64,000 bases of DNA from Rhizobium sp. Root1334 (lineage in GTDB: Bacteria > Pseudomonadota > Alphaproteobacteria > Rhizobiales > Rhizobiaceae). Location of the stretch: positions 124,001 through 188,000 of the forward strand of contig NZ_LMEY01000002.1 of NCBI RefSeq assembly GCF_001426665.1, read 5' to 3'. The notes below the pieces were generated by a model. It did no database searches. It worked only from the letters and a program-made list of their open reading frames with translations, and was not told the origin of the DNA. Position 1 is the stretch's first letter. Every line of letters starts with the position of its first letter. This document shows, piece after piece, positions 26,403 to 34,504 of this stretch. The position numbers and the translations under genes are program-made.

Positions 26403-26711
26403 ATGGCTGCAAATGCACTGGTACAAACTCGTATTGATGCCGAGGTTCGGGATCGTGCCTCCACGGTGCTTGGAAATATGGGGCTGACCGTATCAGACGC
26501 GGTTCGTATCTTACTCACACGAACGGCCAACGAGGGTGCGCTGCCGCTCGAGCTGCTTTCGGGCAGCGAGGCCCATGACGCGTGGTTTCGCACCAAGGTA
26601 CTTGAAGCGCTGAACGATACTCGACCGGACGTCTCGGATGATGAAGTCGAGGTGCATTTCGCTGAACGCCGGGCGGCAGCCCGTCTCAAAGCAGCTGAGC
26701 GCAAATCGTGA
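26403..26711 (+). CDS. RelB/DinJ-family antitoxin
   Basis: A 102-residue protein from the ATG at 26403, with a ribbon-helix-helix start (ALVQTRIDAEVRDRASTVLGNMGLTVSDAVRILLTR) characteristic of RelB/DinJ antitoxins, followed by an acidic, charged toxin-binding tail. The stop overlaps the GTG of the adjacent RelE-like frame, the usual antitoxin-toxin coupling. The toxin frame appears broken, so this may be an orphan antitoxin. Confidence 0.85.
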   Translation: MAANALVQTRIDAEVRDRASTVLGNMGLTVSDAVRILLTRTANEGALPLELLSGSEAHDAWFRTKVLEALNDTRPDVSDDEVEVHFAERRAAARLKAAERKS

Positions 26712-27000
26712 AGCTTACTTGGTCTGCGTTCGCGTTATCCGATCGCGATGCCATCTTTACGTACATAGAATTAGAGAATCATCAGCGGCCATTTTGGTCG
26801 ATGAGCGGATCGTTGCCGCCGTCCGCCGGTTGATAGATTTCCCCGCAAGCGGTCGTGTTGGCAGAATTGCCGGCACCCTCGAACTGGTTATTAGCGGTAC
26901 GCCGGACGTCGCGGCGTATACAATCACCGAAACAGCGGTCCGTATTCTTGGCGTCCTACATGGCGCGCAGGAATGGCCAGACACTTTGTCAACGAGCTAG
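26708..27000 (+). pseudogene. RelE/ParE-family toxin, apparently frameshifted
   Basis: The frame starting at GTG 26708 reads KLTWSAFALSDRDAIFTYIE, a standard RelE/ParE opening, but then leaves register. The rest of the toxin, SSAAILVDERIVAAVRRLIDFPASGRVGR followed by ELVISGTPDVAAYTITETAVRILGVLHGAQEWP, is in the next frame and ends at the TAG at 26998-27000. A single-base change near 26775 would restore one about 97-residue toxin. Either the toxin has been inactivated or the base is a sequencing error. Confidence 0.8.
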
Positions 27001-27033
27001 ACTTTGTTTTCGATGCTGAGACACAACAGGTCG

Positions 27034-27047
27034 TTGGTTCGAACCAA
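27034..27047. repeat. 14-bp perfect palindrome downstream of the toxin remnant
   Basis: TTGGTTCGAACCAA is a perfect palindrome in the gap between the toxin remnant and the pRiA4b-like gene. It resembles a tRNA T-arm core, but no tRNA structure can be drawn around it. It could be an operator or part of a mobile-element end. Confidence 0.4.
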
Positions 27048-27079
27048 ATCAAGGCGTTCACTTGTAAGCTTCGCCCAAT

Positions 27080-27805
27080 TTATCTCTTCGGGGCGGCTTT
27101 AGGCTTGGGTTGATACAGACGCCGTCTCACGTTCGACCTTAGGGCATTGCGGAGATCTTTGTCGACGATCGAAAGGTCGAACCATTCGGGATCAAAGTAG
27201 CCGCCGCACCACTGGATGGTTTCGCCATATTCGGGATGTTCCCGGTCGTCGATGATCTCCAGGAACCGCTCATATCCCGACACCCCACCAACGTCTTCGG
27301 GCGGTCGAGCCCTATCGCCAGCGATGCAGGCCCCGTGTTTGGGCGTGGTAGTGAGTGTTAAGAAGTCCTCGACCGCGACGGTGTGTCGCCAGCCGTCACC
27401 GAAATCATAGTGGTAACTGAAGACAGCCCCTTGCTCGAAGTCCAGCAAGCGAACCTCTCTCTGATCGAATACCCGAGGATCGTCGTCAGTGGCATCCTCT
27501 GTCAGGATCTCGACGTCTCCGTACCGAAGACCACCGATGCGGAACTCATAGAGGTGATAGTTCCACCAGTTGAAGCCGGCCTGAATTCCCAGATGCACAT
27601 GCTCCAGGTTCCAATGGGCCGGCAGGAGCAGGCGACGCCAGACGTCCGGCTTGATCTCATCGATGGAAACTCTAACCTGTACAGCGTTTGCGGCTTTGAA
27701 CATTGCCCGAATGAACAAGGTTTGCGGAAGGTCGTCAAGTCCGTCGCTCGCGCCGCCTGTCAGGATATTGTTAGGTGTCGTTGATTCAATTCTCACCAGA
27801 GCCAT
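27080..27805 (-). CDS. Plasmid pRiA4b ORF-3-like family protein
   Basis: This protein carries the domain named after Agrobacterium rhizogenes pRiA4b ORF-3: VQVRVSIDEIKPDVWRRLLLP, then HLGIQAGFNWWNYHLYEFRIGGLRYGD, a central acidic LTEDATDDDP, and YHYDFGDGWRHTVAVEDF. It ends in a basic tail (PKPKAAPKR). The frame is open to 27955, but the first 50 residues look non-coding, so the ATG at 27805 is used; a start at 27703 is also possible. The family is common on plasmids and as a transposon passenger (IS1096 TnpR-like). Its function is unknown. Confidence 0.75.
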   Translation of the reverse strand: MALVRIESTTPNNILTGGASDGLDDLPQTLFIRAMFKAANAVQVRVSIDEIKPDVWRRLLLPAHWNLEHVHLGIQAGFNWWNYHLYEFRIGGLRYGDVEILTEDATDDDPRVFDQREVRLLDFEQGAVFSYHYDFGDGWRHTVAVEDFLTLTTTPKHGACIAGDRARPPEDVGGVSGYERFLEIIDDREHPEYGETIQWCGGYFDPEWFDLSIVDKDLRNALRSNVRRRLYQPKPKAAPKR

Positions 27806-28149
27806 AGATGAGGTGGATAGCGTCGACCGGAAGATGCGCCTGGGGGAGCCGAGCGTGTTGGGGGAACAGATTTCACCGTCGCAGCGACAGGAAAATCTCC
27901 ACCGTCGAGACCACCCGCAGCATGCTGACGCCAGTGAGGGTATGCGCGATGTCAATCAAGCATGACCATCTGAGCCGCCACGTGCCCCTTGAAGAACATT
28001 GAGAAGGAGGCGATGCGGGGAGGCAGGGCCTGATAGGGTGGGTAGCAGAGCGTCACACAGAGATCGGGCGGCGCCCACCCTTTCCACATATTAACCCGGC
28101 GCTGCTTCTCAAGTGGTCACAGCGCCGGGCGGAAACCTGAAATCCGCCA
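27806..28149. other. Gap with GC-rich hairpin
   Basis: About 340 bp without a convincing gene. A perfect 10-bp stem (CCCGGCGCTG / CAGCGCCGGG) with a 15-nt loop lies at 28095-28129, just past the stop of the leftward kinase gene, and may end its transcript although no T-run follows. The rest may be IS debris. Confidence 0.4.
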
Positions 28150-29607
28150 TCACAGGCGCGATTGAATATGGTCGTGGTCGCTCCATCCGGAGTCGAGCGG
28201 TGCCCCAATTATACAATGGACGCCGTAAACGTCATAGTTGAGGTCTAGATGACCCCGAAGCTGGCCAGACGAGAGGGCTTCAATCAACCGGGATCCGAAG
28301 CCCCTGCGGGTCGGCGGCGTGACTTGTGGCCCCCCCGTTTCTTTCCACGATAACGTGAGTTGCGCGTTGGTATCCGAGACGTCCCATGACACCGCCACTT
28401 TTCCGGAACTGGCTCCCAACGCGCCATATTTTGCGGCATTCGTGGCCAGCTCGTGCAGAATGAGCGTGAGGGCCACGACGGCTTTCGGCGAGACGTCGAT
28501 ATCGGGGCCGCTGATGTCGAACTGTTCAGGTGGATAGGGAGACAATGCTTCGGAAACTGCGGTGCGAAGGCTCGCGGCCTCCCACCTGCCACGCGTCAGA
28601 AGGTCGTGCGCTCTGGCAAGGCTTTGCAAGCGGGCGTCGAAGGTGGCCCTCGCGATGTCGATGTCATTGGCGTCGGAAAAAGTCTGACGGGCGATAGCCG
28701 CTACCGTCGCAAGGACGTTCTTGACGCGGTGGTTCAGTTCACCGATTAGCAGCTCCTGCACGCGCTCCGCTTCCTTTCGTGGCGTAATGTCGCGGGCAAT
28801 TTTTGAAGCGCCGACGATCCTCCCATCTGCGTCATAGATTGGTGAGACAGTTAGCGAAACGTCCAGAAGCCGTCCGCTGCTGTGCCGTCTGACGGTCTCA
28901 TGGGTCTCTACCCGCTCTCCTGCCTTAATGCGGGCGACGATGTGCGTCTCCTCGTCGACGCGGTCATCTGGAATAAGAAGTGTGACCGACCGGCCCACAA
29001 TTTCCTCGGCCGAGAAGCCATAGAGCTCCTCGGCGCCGCTGTTCCAGTCTGTAACCGTCATGGCGAGGTCGATGCCGAGGATCGCATCTTCCGATGAGGA
29101 GATGATCGACGCCAGGCGTTTGAGTTTTGCCTCGTAGCCGACCCGTTCCGTCGTTTCGTTAACGATACATAGAACGGCGAGCACATGCCCGTTTTCGTCG
29201 GAAACAGGCGAATAGGAAATGTCGAAGTACACCGTTTCCGGTACACCGTGCCGCTCGATATAAAAGGACCTGTCCTTGGCAACGACAGTCTCGCCGGAGT
29301 CGCGAACCTTGAGCAGAAGTGGTTCCAGGTCGTACCAAAGTTCGGCCCAGTTTTCTTTCGCCGGCCTTCCTAACGCCCTGGGGTGCTTCGTCCCGATCGA
29401 TGGGGCGTATGCATCATTATAGATGGCAGTGAAGTCATCACCGCAAAACATCACGATCTGTGCACCGGATGGAATTGCGATATCGACGGCACACTTCAAT
29501 TGGGATGGCCAAAACGACATCGGTCCAAGACTCGTGCTTGCCCAGTCATGGTTGCGAATGATCTCAACCATCGAACTCTGATCGGAGGTGGCCGGATGAT
29601 TGTACAT
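28150..29607 (-). CDS. PAS-domain HWE/HisKA_2-family sensor histidine kinase
   Basis: A soluble 485-residue kinase. The N-terminal part (about residues 20-155) is a PAS/PAS-4-like sensor (IVMFCGDDFTAIYNDAYAPSIG). A second PAS domain follows (about 165-285, AILGIDLAMTVTDWNSGAEELYGFSAEEIVGRS), then the HWE kinase core with phosphoacceptor His in ELNHRVKNVLATVAAIA, the N-box HELATNAAKYGAL, and LSWKETGGP, which carries the Trp-Glu of the HWE motif. GAGGGG precedes the ATG. No transmembrane segment is seen, so it senses a cytoplasmic signal; the conserved LOV cysteine motif is absent, so light sensing is not supported. No partner regulator is adjacent. Confidence 0.9.
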   Translation of the reverse strand: MYNHPATSDQSSMVEIIRNHDWASTSLGPMSFWPSQLKCAVDIAIPSGAQIVMFCGDDFTAIYNDAYAPSIGTKHPRALGRPAKENWAELWYDLEPLLLKVRDSGETVVAKDRSFYIERHGVPETVYFDISYSPVSDENGHVLAVLCIVNETTERVGYEAKLKRLASIISSSEDAILGIDLAMTVTDWNSGAEELYGFSAEEIVGRSVTLLIPDDRVDEETHIVARIKAGERVETHETVRRHSSGRLLDVSLTVSPIYDADGRIVGASKIARDITPRKEAERVQELLIGELNHRVKNVLATVAAIARQTFSDANDIDIARATFDARLQSLARAHDLLTRGRWEAASLRTAVSEALSPYPPEQFDISGPDIDVSPKAVVALTLILHELATNAAKYGALGASSGKVAVSWDVSDTNAQLTLSWKETGGPQVTPPTRRGFGSRLIEALSSGQLRGHLDLNYDVYGVHCIIGAPLDSGWSDHDHIQSRL

Positions 29608-29943
29608 TGAAACCCCTCGCGCCTGCCATTTATTTGAAGGCTTCCGGTTAGCAAGTCAACGCATATTAAGGCTGAAACTCTACCCGTTTCAAGCGCAAAG
29701 CCTATTTTGTACATAGTGTTAGCGCAACACGCTAACTCGGGTGGGGGTTGGCGATTTGATTGCGCTCAAGGCTGTCGGTTGCGCCTTGGCGGGGTTGGCG
29801 GAGCGTATCCATTGCGGCGGCACTTGCGAGCTTTGTTAGACGGGAAAAGCGCCGGTACATGCGATAGTTGGGTCGTAGAAAATCAGGACGCTTGGTTGTT
29901 CAGCCCTGATTGTTGATTGCAAAGACGCATAGATTGAGGCGCT
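29608..29943. other. Gap with GTTAGCG inverted repeat
   Basis: No gene was recognised in about 335 bp upstream of the HWE kinase. At 29718-29736 there is a perfect 7-bp inverted repeat, GTTAGCG-N5-CGCTAAC. Its half-site is the same as in the LacI-type operators at 6244 and 6316, but the arms are spaced apart. It lies about 110 bp upstream of the kinase ATG and could be a regulator site or a small hairpin. Confidence 0.45.
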
Positions 29944-30219
29944 TCACACCCGATCGTACGTGAACGATGTAAGAAGGCTTGTGACGAAATTGCTGGCCTT
30001 CTCTTTGACGAGAACTTCGGTCCACTCGTCGGTTCCCCGCAGCATCAGCCCGGTGTAAATACTGTCGACGGCAGCCTCTTCGATGCGCTTGATATGCGCG
30101 AGGAATGAAGCCTCGTCGCCGGATCTATAGAGGTCGCGAACGACCATTCTCAGAATTTCCTGGATCGCAATTTGCCATGCGGTGTTGATAGCTTGAAGTT
30201 CACTGGTTTTCTCGCTCAT
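29944..30219 (-). CDS. Small conserved hypothetical protein
   Basis: A 91-residue protein from the ATG at 30219 (MSEKTSELQAINTAWQIAIQE). It is predicted helical and amphipathic, with no membrane segment and no family recognised. A start at 30255 would add 12 residues. It lies just downstream of the cspA terminator in the same direction, so it needs its own promoter. Confidence 0.55.
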   Translation of the reverse strand: MSEKTSELQAINTAWQIAIQEILRMVVRDLYRSGDEASFLAHIKRIEEAAVDSIYTGLMLRGTDEWTEVLVKEKASNFVTSLLTSFTYDRV

Positions 30220-30272
30220 CGGATCTCTAATGATTTCTGGCAGGGCTTGCCGCATGCCGTAGCGTCAGGCAC

Positions 30273-30300
30273 AAAAAAAGGCCAGGCAATCTGCCTGACC
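30273..30300 (-). terminator. Rho-independent terminator of cspA
   Basis: On the minus strand GGTCAGGCA-GAT-TGCCTGGCC forms a 9-bp stem with one G-U pair and a 3-nt loop, followed directly by seven T residues. It lies about 62 bp past the cspA stop codon and is the clearest intrinsic terminator in the window. Confidence 0.9.
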
Positions 30301-30362
30301 TCGAGAGGTAGTTGCTTTCGACAGTGCCAGTACATCCGTGGTCAACGGAAAGCAGTTACCGA

Positions 30363-30572
30363 TTATACGGCCTGAAGGTTGCAGGCAGACATCTTGCCCG
30401 ACTTGTTGTCGCGCTCGAGATCGAAACCGATCTTCTGACCTTCTACGATTTCGCGCATCCCGGCGCGCTCGACTGCAGAGATGTGAACAAAGGCGTCTGC
30501 GCCGCCGTTGTCAGGCTGAATGAAGCCGAAGCCCTTTGTGGAATTGAACCATTTTACGGTGCCAGTGGTCAT
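30363..30572 (-). CDS. cspA: Cold-shock protein (CspA family)
   Basis: A 69-residue single cold-shock domain starting MTTGTVKWFNSTKGFGFIQPD. RNP1 (KGFGFI) is intact, and RNP2 reads AFVHIS, with Ala where Val is usual. It should bind single-stranded RNA or DNA in the cytoplasm as an RNA chaperone. The ATG at 30572 is used rather than one five codons upstream because family similarity begins there. It is transcribed alone and ends at a strong intrinsic terminator. Rhizobia carry several paralogues, so the symbol is generic. Confidence 0.93.
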   Translation of the reverse strand: MTTGTVKWFNSTKGFGFIQPDNGGADAFVHISAVERAGMREIVEGQKIGFDLERDNKSGKMSACNLQAV

Positions 30573-30587
30573 AGTAAACCCTTTCAT

Positions 30588-30973
30588 AGCAATATAGATG
30601 ACCGCAACGCAATGCGTTACGGATGACGATAGCGATCATTTTAAAGAGAGGGTTCGTTCAAAACGCGGTGCCAGTCGCGTGGTAACCAAAGCTCGGCAAG
30701 AAAAAATCGATAGCTCAGCTTGTAGCCGATTTGCACTGAGGCGTCAATGTTTGGTTTCGACAGTGATTTTCTGTAGAATCCTGGCGTCAATCTTTCGCAA
30801 TATCTTGCGACAGGCAATCGATATTCATCAAAAAATTCACATCGCATGCTGCACGCATCACAGGCATCATTGAAGTTTTGAGAAAGGCAAATATAACATC
30901 AACGCGGCTCTTCTCCGGATGATGGGCGCCATCGATTTTCAATATGCGCCGAGCATTGTAGCGGAAGATAAAT
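30588..30973. other. Divergent gap between cspA and the KaiC-like gene
   Basis: About 385 bp, more AT-rich than the flanks, with no credible gene. It must hold the cspA promoter with a leader, and the promoter of the KaiC-like operon. No EcfG-type GGAAC-N17-GTT was seen here. Confidence 0.5.
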
Positions 30974-32416
30974 ATGCCTAAACAGAAAAAGCCCGCTGTT
31001 GTCAGCACTGGTATCGCCGGCCTGAATGAAATCCTGCGCGGTGGGCTGCCTGCGTCGAACCTCTACATGCTACAGGGTGCGCCGGGATCGGGCAAGACCA
31101 CAGCCGCGCTGCAGTTTTTGCGCGCCGGTGTCGAGGCCGGCGAGAGCTGTATTTACGTCACGCTGTCTCAAACGGCCGCAGAGCTCGAGGCAATCGCCGT
31201 GTCGCACGGCTGGACGCTCGACGGGATCCGGGTGGAAGAGTTGTCCACGTCGGGCGCCGTTAACGAGGCCGATGACCAGAGCATATTTCTGACCGCCGAT
31301 CTCCGCCTGGACGAGACGAGAAAGACCATTGAAGCCGCAATCGAGGAGCATAAGCCTCGTCGCCTCGTTTACGACTCCCTCCTCGAGGTTCACCTGATCA
31401 CCGGCGATAGTCCTCGCTTTCGCCGCGAATTGATCGCCTTCAAATCGTTCCTCGCAAAAAAGAACGTTGTCGCACTGCTGTTGGATACACAGACGCCGGG
31501 CTACGAACGTAGCGGCGAGGAGGTCGAGGGGCTTGCCCACGGCGTTATTCGGTTCGACAAGTCGCTGGAGGAATATGGGGGCGTGCGTCGCCGTATCGAG
31601 GTCTCCAAGATGCGCGGCGTGCCAATTGCCGACGGCTATCACGATATGGCTATCCGTGAAGGCGAGGGCGTTGTCGTGTTTCCCCGCATCATGCCCAGCG
31701 CGGCATCCGAAAGCTCCAAGCCGCAGCTCATCAAATCCGGGGTGGCCGAGCTTGACGAAATGTTCGGCGGTGGCCAGGAACCTGGAACCACTACATTGGT
31801 CATCGGGCAGTCAGGCACTGGCAAATCGACGATGTCTTCCCTTTATGCGACGGCAGCGCTCGAACGCGGCGAAAATGTCGCTCTTTTTCTGTTCGAGGAG
31901 CGGCTGGAGACTTTCTTTCGTCGGTCCGAAGGTTTGGGCATGGAGCTCAGGCAGTTTCACAAAGATGGCAAGCTCATTCTGCGAGATTTCAATCCCAATG
32001 AAATCTCGCCAGGCGAGTTTGGTCAGATCGTCCAAGACGCCGTCACGCAGAACAAATCACGGGTCGTGGTCATCGACAGCTTGACCGGTTACCTGAACTC
32101 TCTGCCCCATCGCGAGAAAGCGGTTCGCGACATCCAGTCGCTGCTGAAGTACCTTGCTCGCTCAGGTGTCCTGACGATGCTGATCGTTGCTCAGCACGGT
32201 CTGATCGGCCAGAATGTCGGCATCGATGTCGATGTCAGCTTTCTCGGCGACACTGTTCTGCTTTTGCGGATCATGGAGCATGAGGGGCGCCTTCGCCGAA
32301 ACATTACCGTGGTCAAAAAGCGTCACGGTCCACACGATCTCAATATCCGTGAGTTGATCATCGAAAGCGGAAGCGTCAGTGTGGTTGCCTATAATCCCCT
32401 GCCTGATCCGAAATGA
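30974..32416 (+). CDS. KaiC-like double RecA-type ATPase
   Basis: A 480-residue protein with two KaiC/RecA-like domains. Domain 1 has Walker A GAPGSGKTT (residues 35-43). Domain 2 has GQSGTGKST (near residue 275), then a FLFEERLETFF segment carrying the paired glutamates, and VVVIDSLTGYL as Walker B. In domain 1 the position of the catalytic Glu pair reads VTLSQTAAEL, so it lacks both acids. In domain 2 the stretch aligned with cyanobacterial phosphosites Ser431/Thr432 reads VSFLGDTVLLL: the Ser is kept and the Thr is Phe. There is no kaiA or kaiB nearby. The stop overlaps the next kinase gene by 4 bp, so the two probably work together in signalling rather than as a classical clock. Confidence 0.9.
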   Translation: MPKQKKPAVVSTGIAGLNEILRGGLPASNLYMLQGAPGSGKTTAALQFLRAGVEAGESCIYVTLSQTAAELEAIAVSHGWTLDGIRVEELSTSGAVNEADDQSIFLTADLRLDETRKTIEAAIEEHKPRRLVYDSLLEVHLITGDSPRFRRELIAFKSFLAKKNVVALLLDTQTPGYERSGEEVEGLAHGVIRFDKSLEEYGGVRRRIEVSKMRGVPIADGYHDMAIREGEGVVVFPRIMPSAASESSKPQLIKSGVAELDEMFGGGQEPGTTTLVIGQSGTGKSTMSSLYATAALERGENVALFLFEERLETFFRRSEGLGMELRQFHKDGKLILRDFNPNEISPGEFGQIVQDAVTQNKSRVVVIDSLTGYLNSLPHREKAVRDIQSLLKYLARSGVLTMLIVAQHGLIGQNVGIDVDVSFLGDTVLLLRIMEHEGRLRRNITVVKKRHGPHDLNIRELIIESGSVSVVAYNPLPDPK

Positions 32417-33453
32417 AGGCAGTCCCCACCGAAAGTGAGCTCGACTGGGTGCTCGTCCTTGCTCCCTTTCGCAAGGACGCCGATTACGTCGCTGCCTTTC
32501 TTCGGGAACAGAAGATCGAGGTCAAGGCTGCCAAGGCCGACGGCGATCTTGTCGAGCATCTCGCTTTGTCTCCGGGTATCATCGTCATCACCCACGAGGC
32601 ACTCAACCCGGAGGTTGTTGCGCGGATTGCCGCCCATCTCGCCGAGCAGCCCGACTGGTCCGAAGTGCCCATCATCGTTCTTTTGGAGCGCGCGGCGTCC
32701 ATTGCGCGGATTCGCGACCAATTGCTGAAGCCCTGGCCCGGCTCGCGTCTCTTATTTTTCACGCGTCCGATCGCGCCCCTAGAGTTCGTGAACGGGATCC
32801 AGTCGAATCTGTTGGTGCGGCTGCGCCAACGTCAGGTCCGCGATTCAATCCAGCGGGAACGAGAATTGCGTCTGGAGCTCAATCACCGGGTAAAGAATAT
32901 CCTGGCGAGCGTCACATCGATTTTCCATATGACACGGCGCGGGGCCACGTCTGTCGATGAACTGGCAAGCGATTTTGCCGGTCGTCTGCAGGCGCTATCC
33001 AACGTCCATAGCGCTGTCTTCGAGGCCGGCGGCGAGGAGGTTTCGCTTTCAGCCGTCGTTGACCTGACGGTGTCTCCATACAACAGCGATGGCGTGAGCC
33101 GCATCCATGTCACAGGGCCGGATCTCGTTGTTAGCCGGGAAGCCGGAACAACCATAGCGTTATGCCTGCACGAGCTGATAACGAACGCCATCAAATATGG
33201 CGCCCTCTCACATCACGATGGGCATGTTGAACTCTTGTGGTCTGTTGCCGTAAACGGCAGTTCCGAACTCTCTCTCGACTGGACGGAAGTCGGCGGGCCG
33301 GCTGTGCGAGAGCCAACGCGGCAGGGTTATGGCACACGATATGTGCGCTCCGCGCTCGGATCGTTATTCGGCACGGTTCCGGAGATCGTCTTCGCTCCGG
33401 ATGGTTTTCGTTTCTCAGTGAGAGGGTCGTTGGCCCGCTTAGCACGACAATAG
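32413..33453 (+). CDS. HWE-family histidine kinase with receiver-like N-terminus
   Basis: A 346-residue soluble protein translationally coupled to the KaiC-like ATPase (ATGA overlap). Residues 1 to about 130 look like a pseudo-receiver or ANTAR-type response-regulator fold (WVLVLAPFRKDADYVAAFLREQ) without a clear phosphoacceptor Asp. The kinase core follows, with the His in ELRLELNHRVKNILASVTSIF, the N-box CLHELITNAIKYGAL, and LSLDWTEVGGPAV, which holds the Trp-Glu pair. It could be activated through its ATPase partner and phosphorylate the single-domain regulator encoded at 33617. Confidence 0.88.
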   Translation: MKAVPTESELDWVLVLAPFRKDADYVAAFLREQKIEVKAAKADGDLVEHLALSPGIIVITHEALNPEVVARIAAHLAEQPDWSEVPIIVLLERAASIARIRDQLLKPWPGSRLLFFTRPIAPLEFVNGIQSNLLVRLRQRQVRDSIQRERELRLELNHRVKNILASVTSIFHMTRRGATSVDELASDFAGRLQALSNVHSAVFEAGGEEVSLSAVVDLTVSPYNSDGVSRIHVTGPDLVVSREAGTTIALCLHELITNAIKYGALSHHDGHVELLWSVAVNGSSELSLDWTEVGGPAVREPTRQGYGTRYVRSALGSLFGTVPEIVFAPDGFRFSVRGSLARLARQ

Positions 33454-33616
33454 ATTGTGAGATTTTCGTCAATTACACACTGAATGGTCCTTTTCCGTAA
33501 CACCCTGGAGGATAATCCGGTTCCTCCCTGGATCAATCCGTCTTTCCGCGCGTTCATCCGGTTCGCTTATTAAAAAAAGACACATGTGCAAGCGTCAACG
33601 GCGGAGAGTATGAGGG

Positions 33617-33988
33617 ATGACGCAAACAGGGATCACAGTCGTTGTCGTCGAAGACGAGGCGCTCATACGGATGGATATAACAATCTCGCTTGAGAACGAG
33701 GGGTTCATCGTGCTCGAAGCTTCAAATGCCGATGAAGCTATTGACATTCTGAACGCCCATCCGGAGATCCAGGTGATGTTCACCGACATCGACATGCCGG
33801 GCAGCATGGACGGATTGAAGCTGGCTTCTGCTGTTCGCGACAGGTGGCCCCCGGTCAAAATCATCGTGGCTTCGGGCCACCGTCAATTGAGCGATGAGCT
33901 TTTACCGGTTAAGGGCAAGTTTTTCAGCAAGCCATACAATCATGCCCGCGTCATCGCGACGATGAGAGAAATGCTGGCGGCGGCGTAG
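33617..33988 (+). CDS. Single-domain response regulator (CheY-like)
   Basis: A 123-residue receiver domain with acidic pair VVEDEALIRMD, phosphoacceptor Asp in VMFTDIDMPGSMDG, the conserved Ser in IIVASGH and Lys in FFSKPYN. It has no output domain, so it acts through protein contacts or as a phosphate sink. It sits 163 bp downstream of the KaiC-like/HWE kinase pair in the same direction, and the sequence type (VVVVEDEALIRMD) is the one usually paired with HWE kinases. Confidence 0.92.
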   Translation: MTQTGITVVVVEDEALIRMDITISLENEGFIVLEASNADEAIDILNAHPEIQVMFTDIDMPGSMDGLKLASAVRDRWPPVKIIVASGHRQLSDELLPVKGKFFSKPYNHARVIATMREMLAAA

Positions 33989-34179
33989 GCATAAGCTGCG
34001 ATCGGAAGCCCGCCTTTCGAGGCGAGCTCCCTGGTTTTCCAACCGCGCCAGAAATCCATGCCAGCGCCGGGTGGAAATGCCCGCGCCGCTTCTTGCTTCG
34101 GCTTTTCGGCGATCATCGCTTCGGATGTGACCAGCAGGGTATCCATCCGAGCAGGGGCGCAGGGTTTTGGGCGCCGTGT

Positions 34180-34491
34180 TTACGTCGGTTTGTCCCACGG
34201 CGCGGAAATCGGCATGCCGAGCAGCTCACGACAGCAAGCGAGCCTTTGCGCGCGATAGCGATTGCCGAGGAAGACGTAGTAGCGGATCCGATGGAAGTCC
34301 TCGGGCAGGACGTGTAACAGAAAGCGGCGGATGAACTCATCGGCCGATACGGTCATGACCTTTTGCCGATCACCGTGCCGATAATCCTTCCAGCGGAAGC
34401 GCACCGCGCCATCCTCGATATCGACGAGGCGATTGTTGGAGATGGCGACGTGTCCATAATTGGCTGGAAGATGAAGATGCAAGCGGATCAA
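34180..34491 (-). pseudogene. IS91-family transposase C-terminal remnant
   Basis: The frame contains HVAISNNRLVDIEDGAVRFRWKDYRHGDRQKVMTVSADEFIRRFLLHVLPEDFHRIRYYVFLGNRYRAQRLA, the conserved C-terminal region of IS91-type rolling-circle transposases. The upstream catalytic Tyr region and the true C-terminus are missing. It directly adjoins the broken end of a catalase gene, so this element, or a deletion at its end, probably truncated that gene. The bases down to about 33990 may be more of the same element. Confidence 0.82.
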
Positions 34492-34504
34492 TAATGTAGA
34501 TTGC

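Noticed and set aside
27034-27047. Possible tRNA T-arm (GGTTCGAACC core)
   Set aside because: No acceptor, D or anticodon arms can be folded around it; it is simply a palindrome.
27806-27955. N-terminal extension of the pRiA4b ORF-3-like protein
   Set aside because: The added residues are Arg/Ser/Cys-rich with no similarity to the family, and a better start exists at 27805.
30974-32416. Interpretation as a complete circadian KaiABC system
   Set aside because: There is no kaiA or kaiB, the first domain lacks the catalytic Glu pair and only one of the two phosphosites is kept.
33475-33525. An apparent EcfG-type promoter on the minus strand after the HWE kinase gene
   Set aside because: The spacer is 18 bp and it points into the end of the kinase gene, not toward a start.
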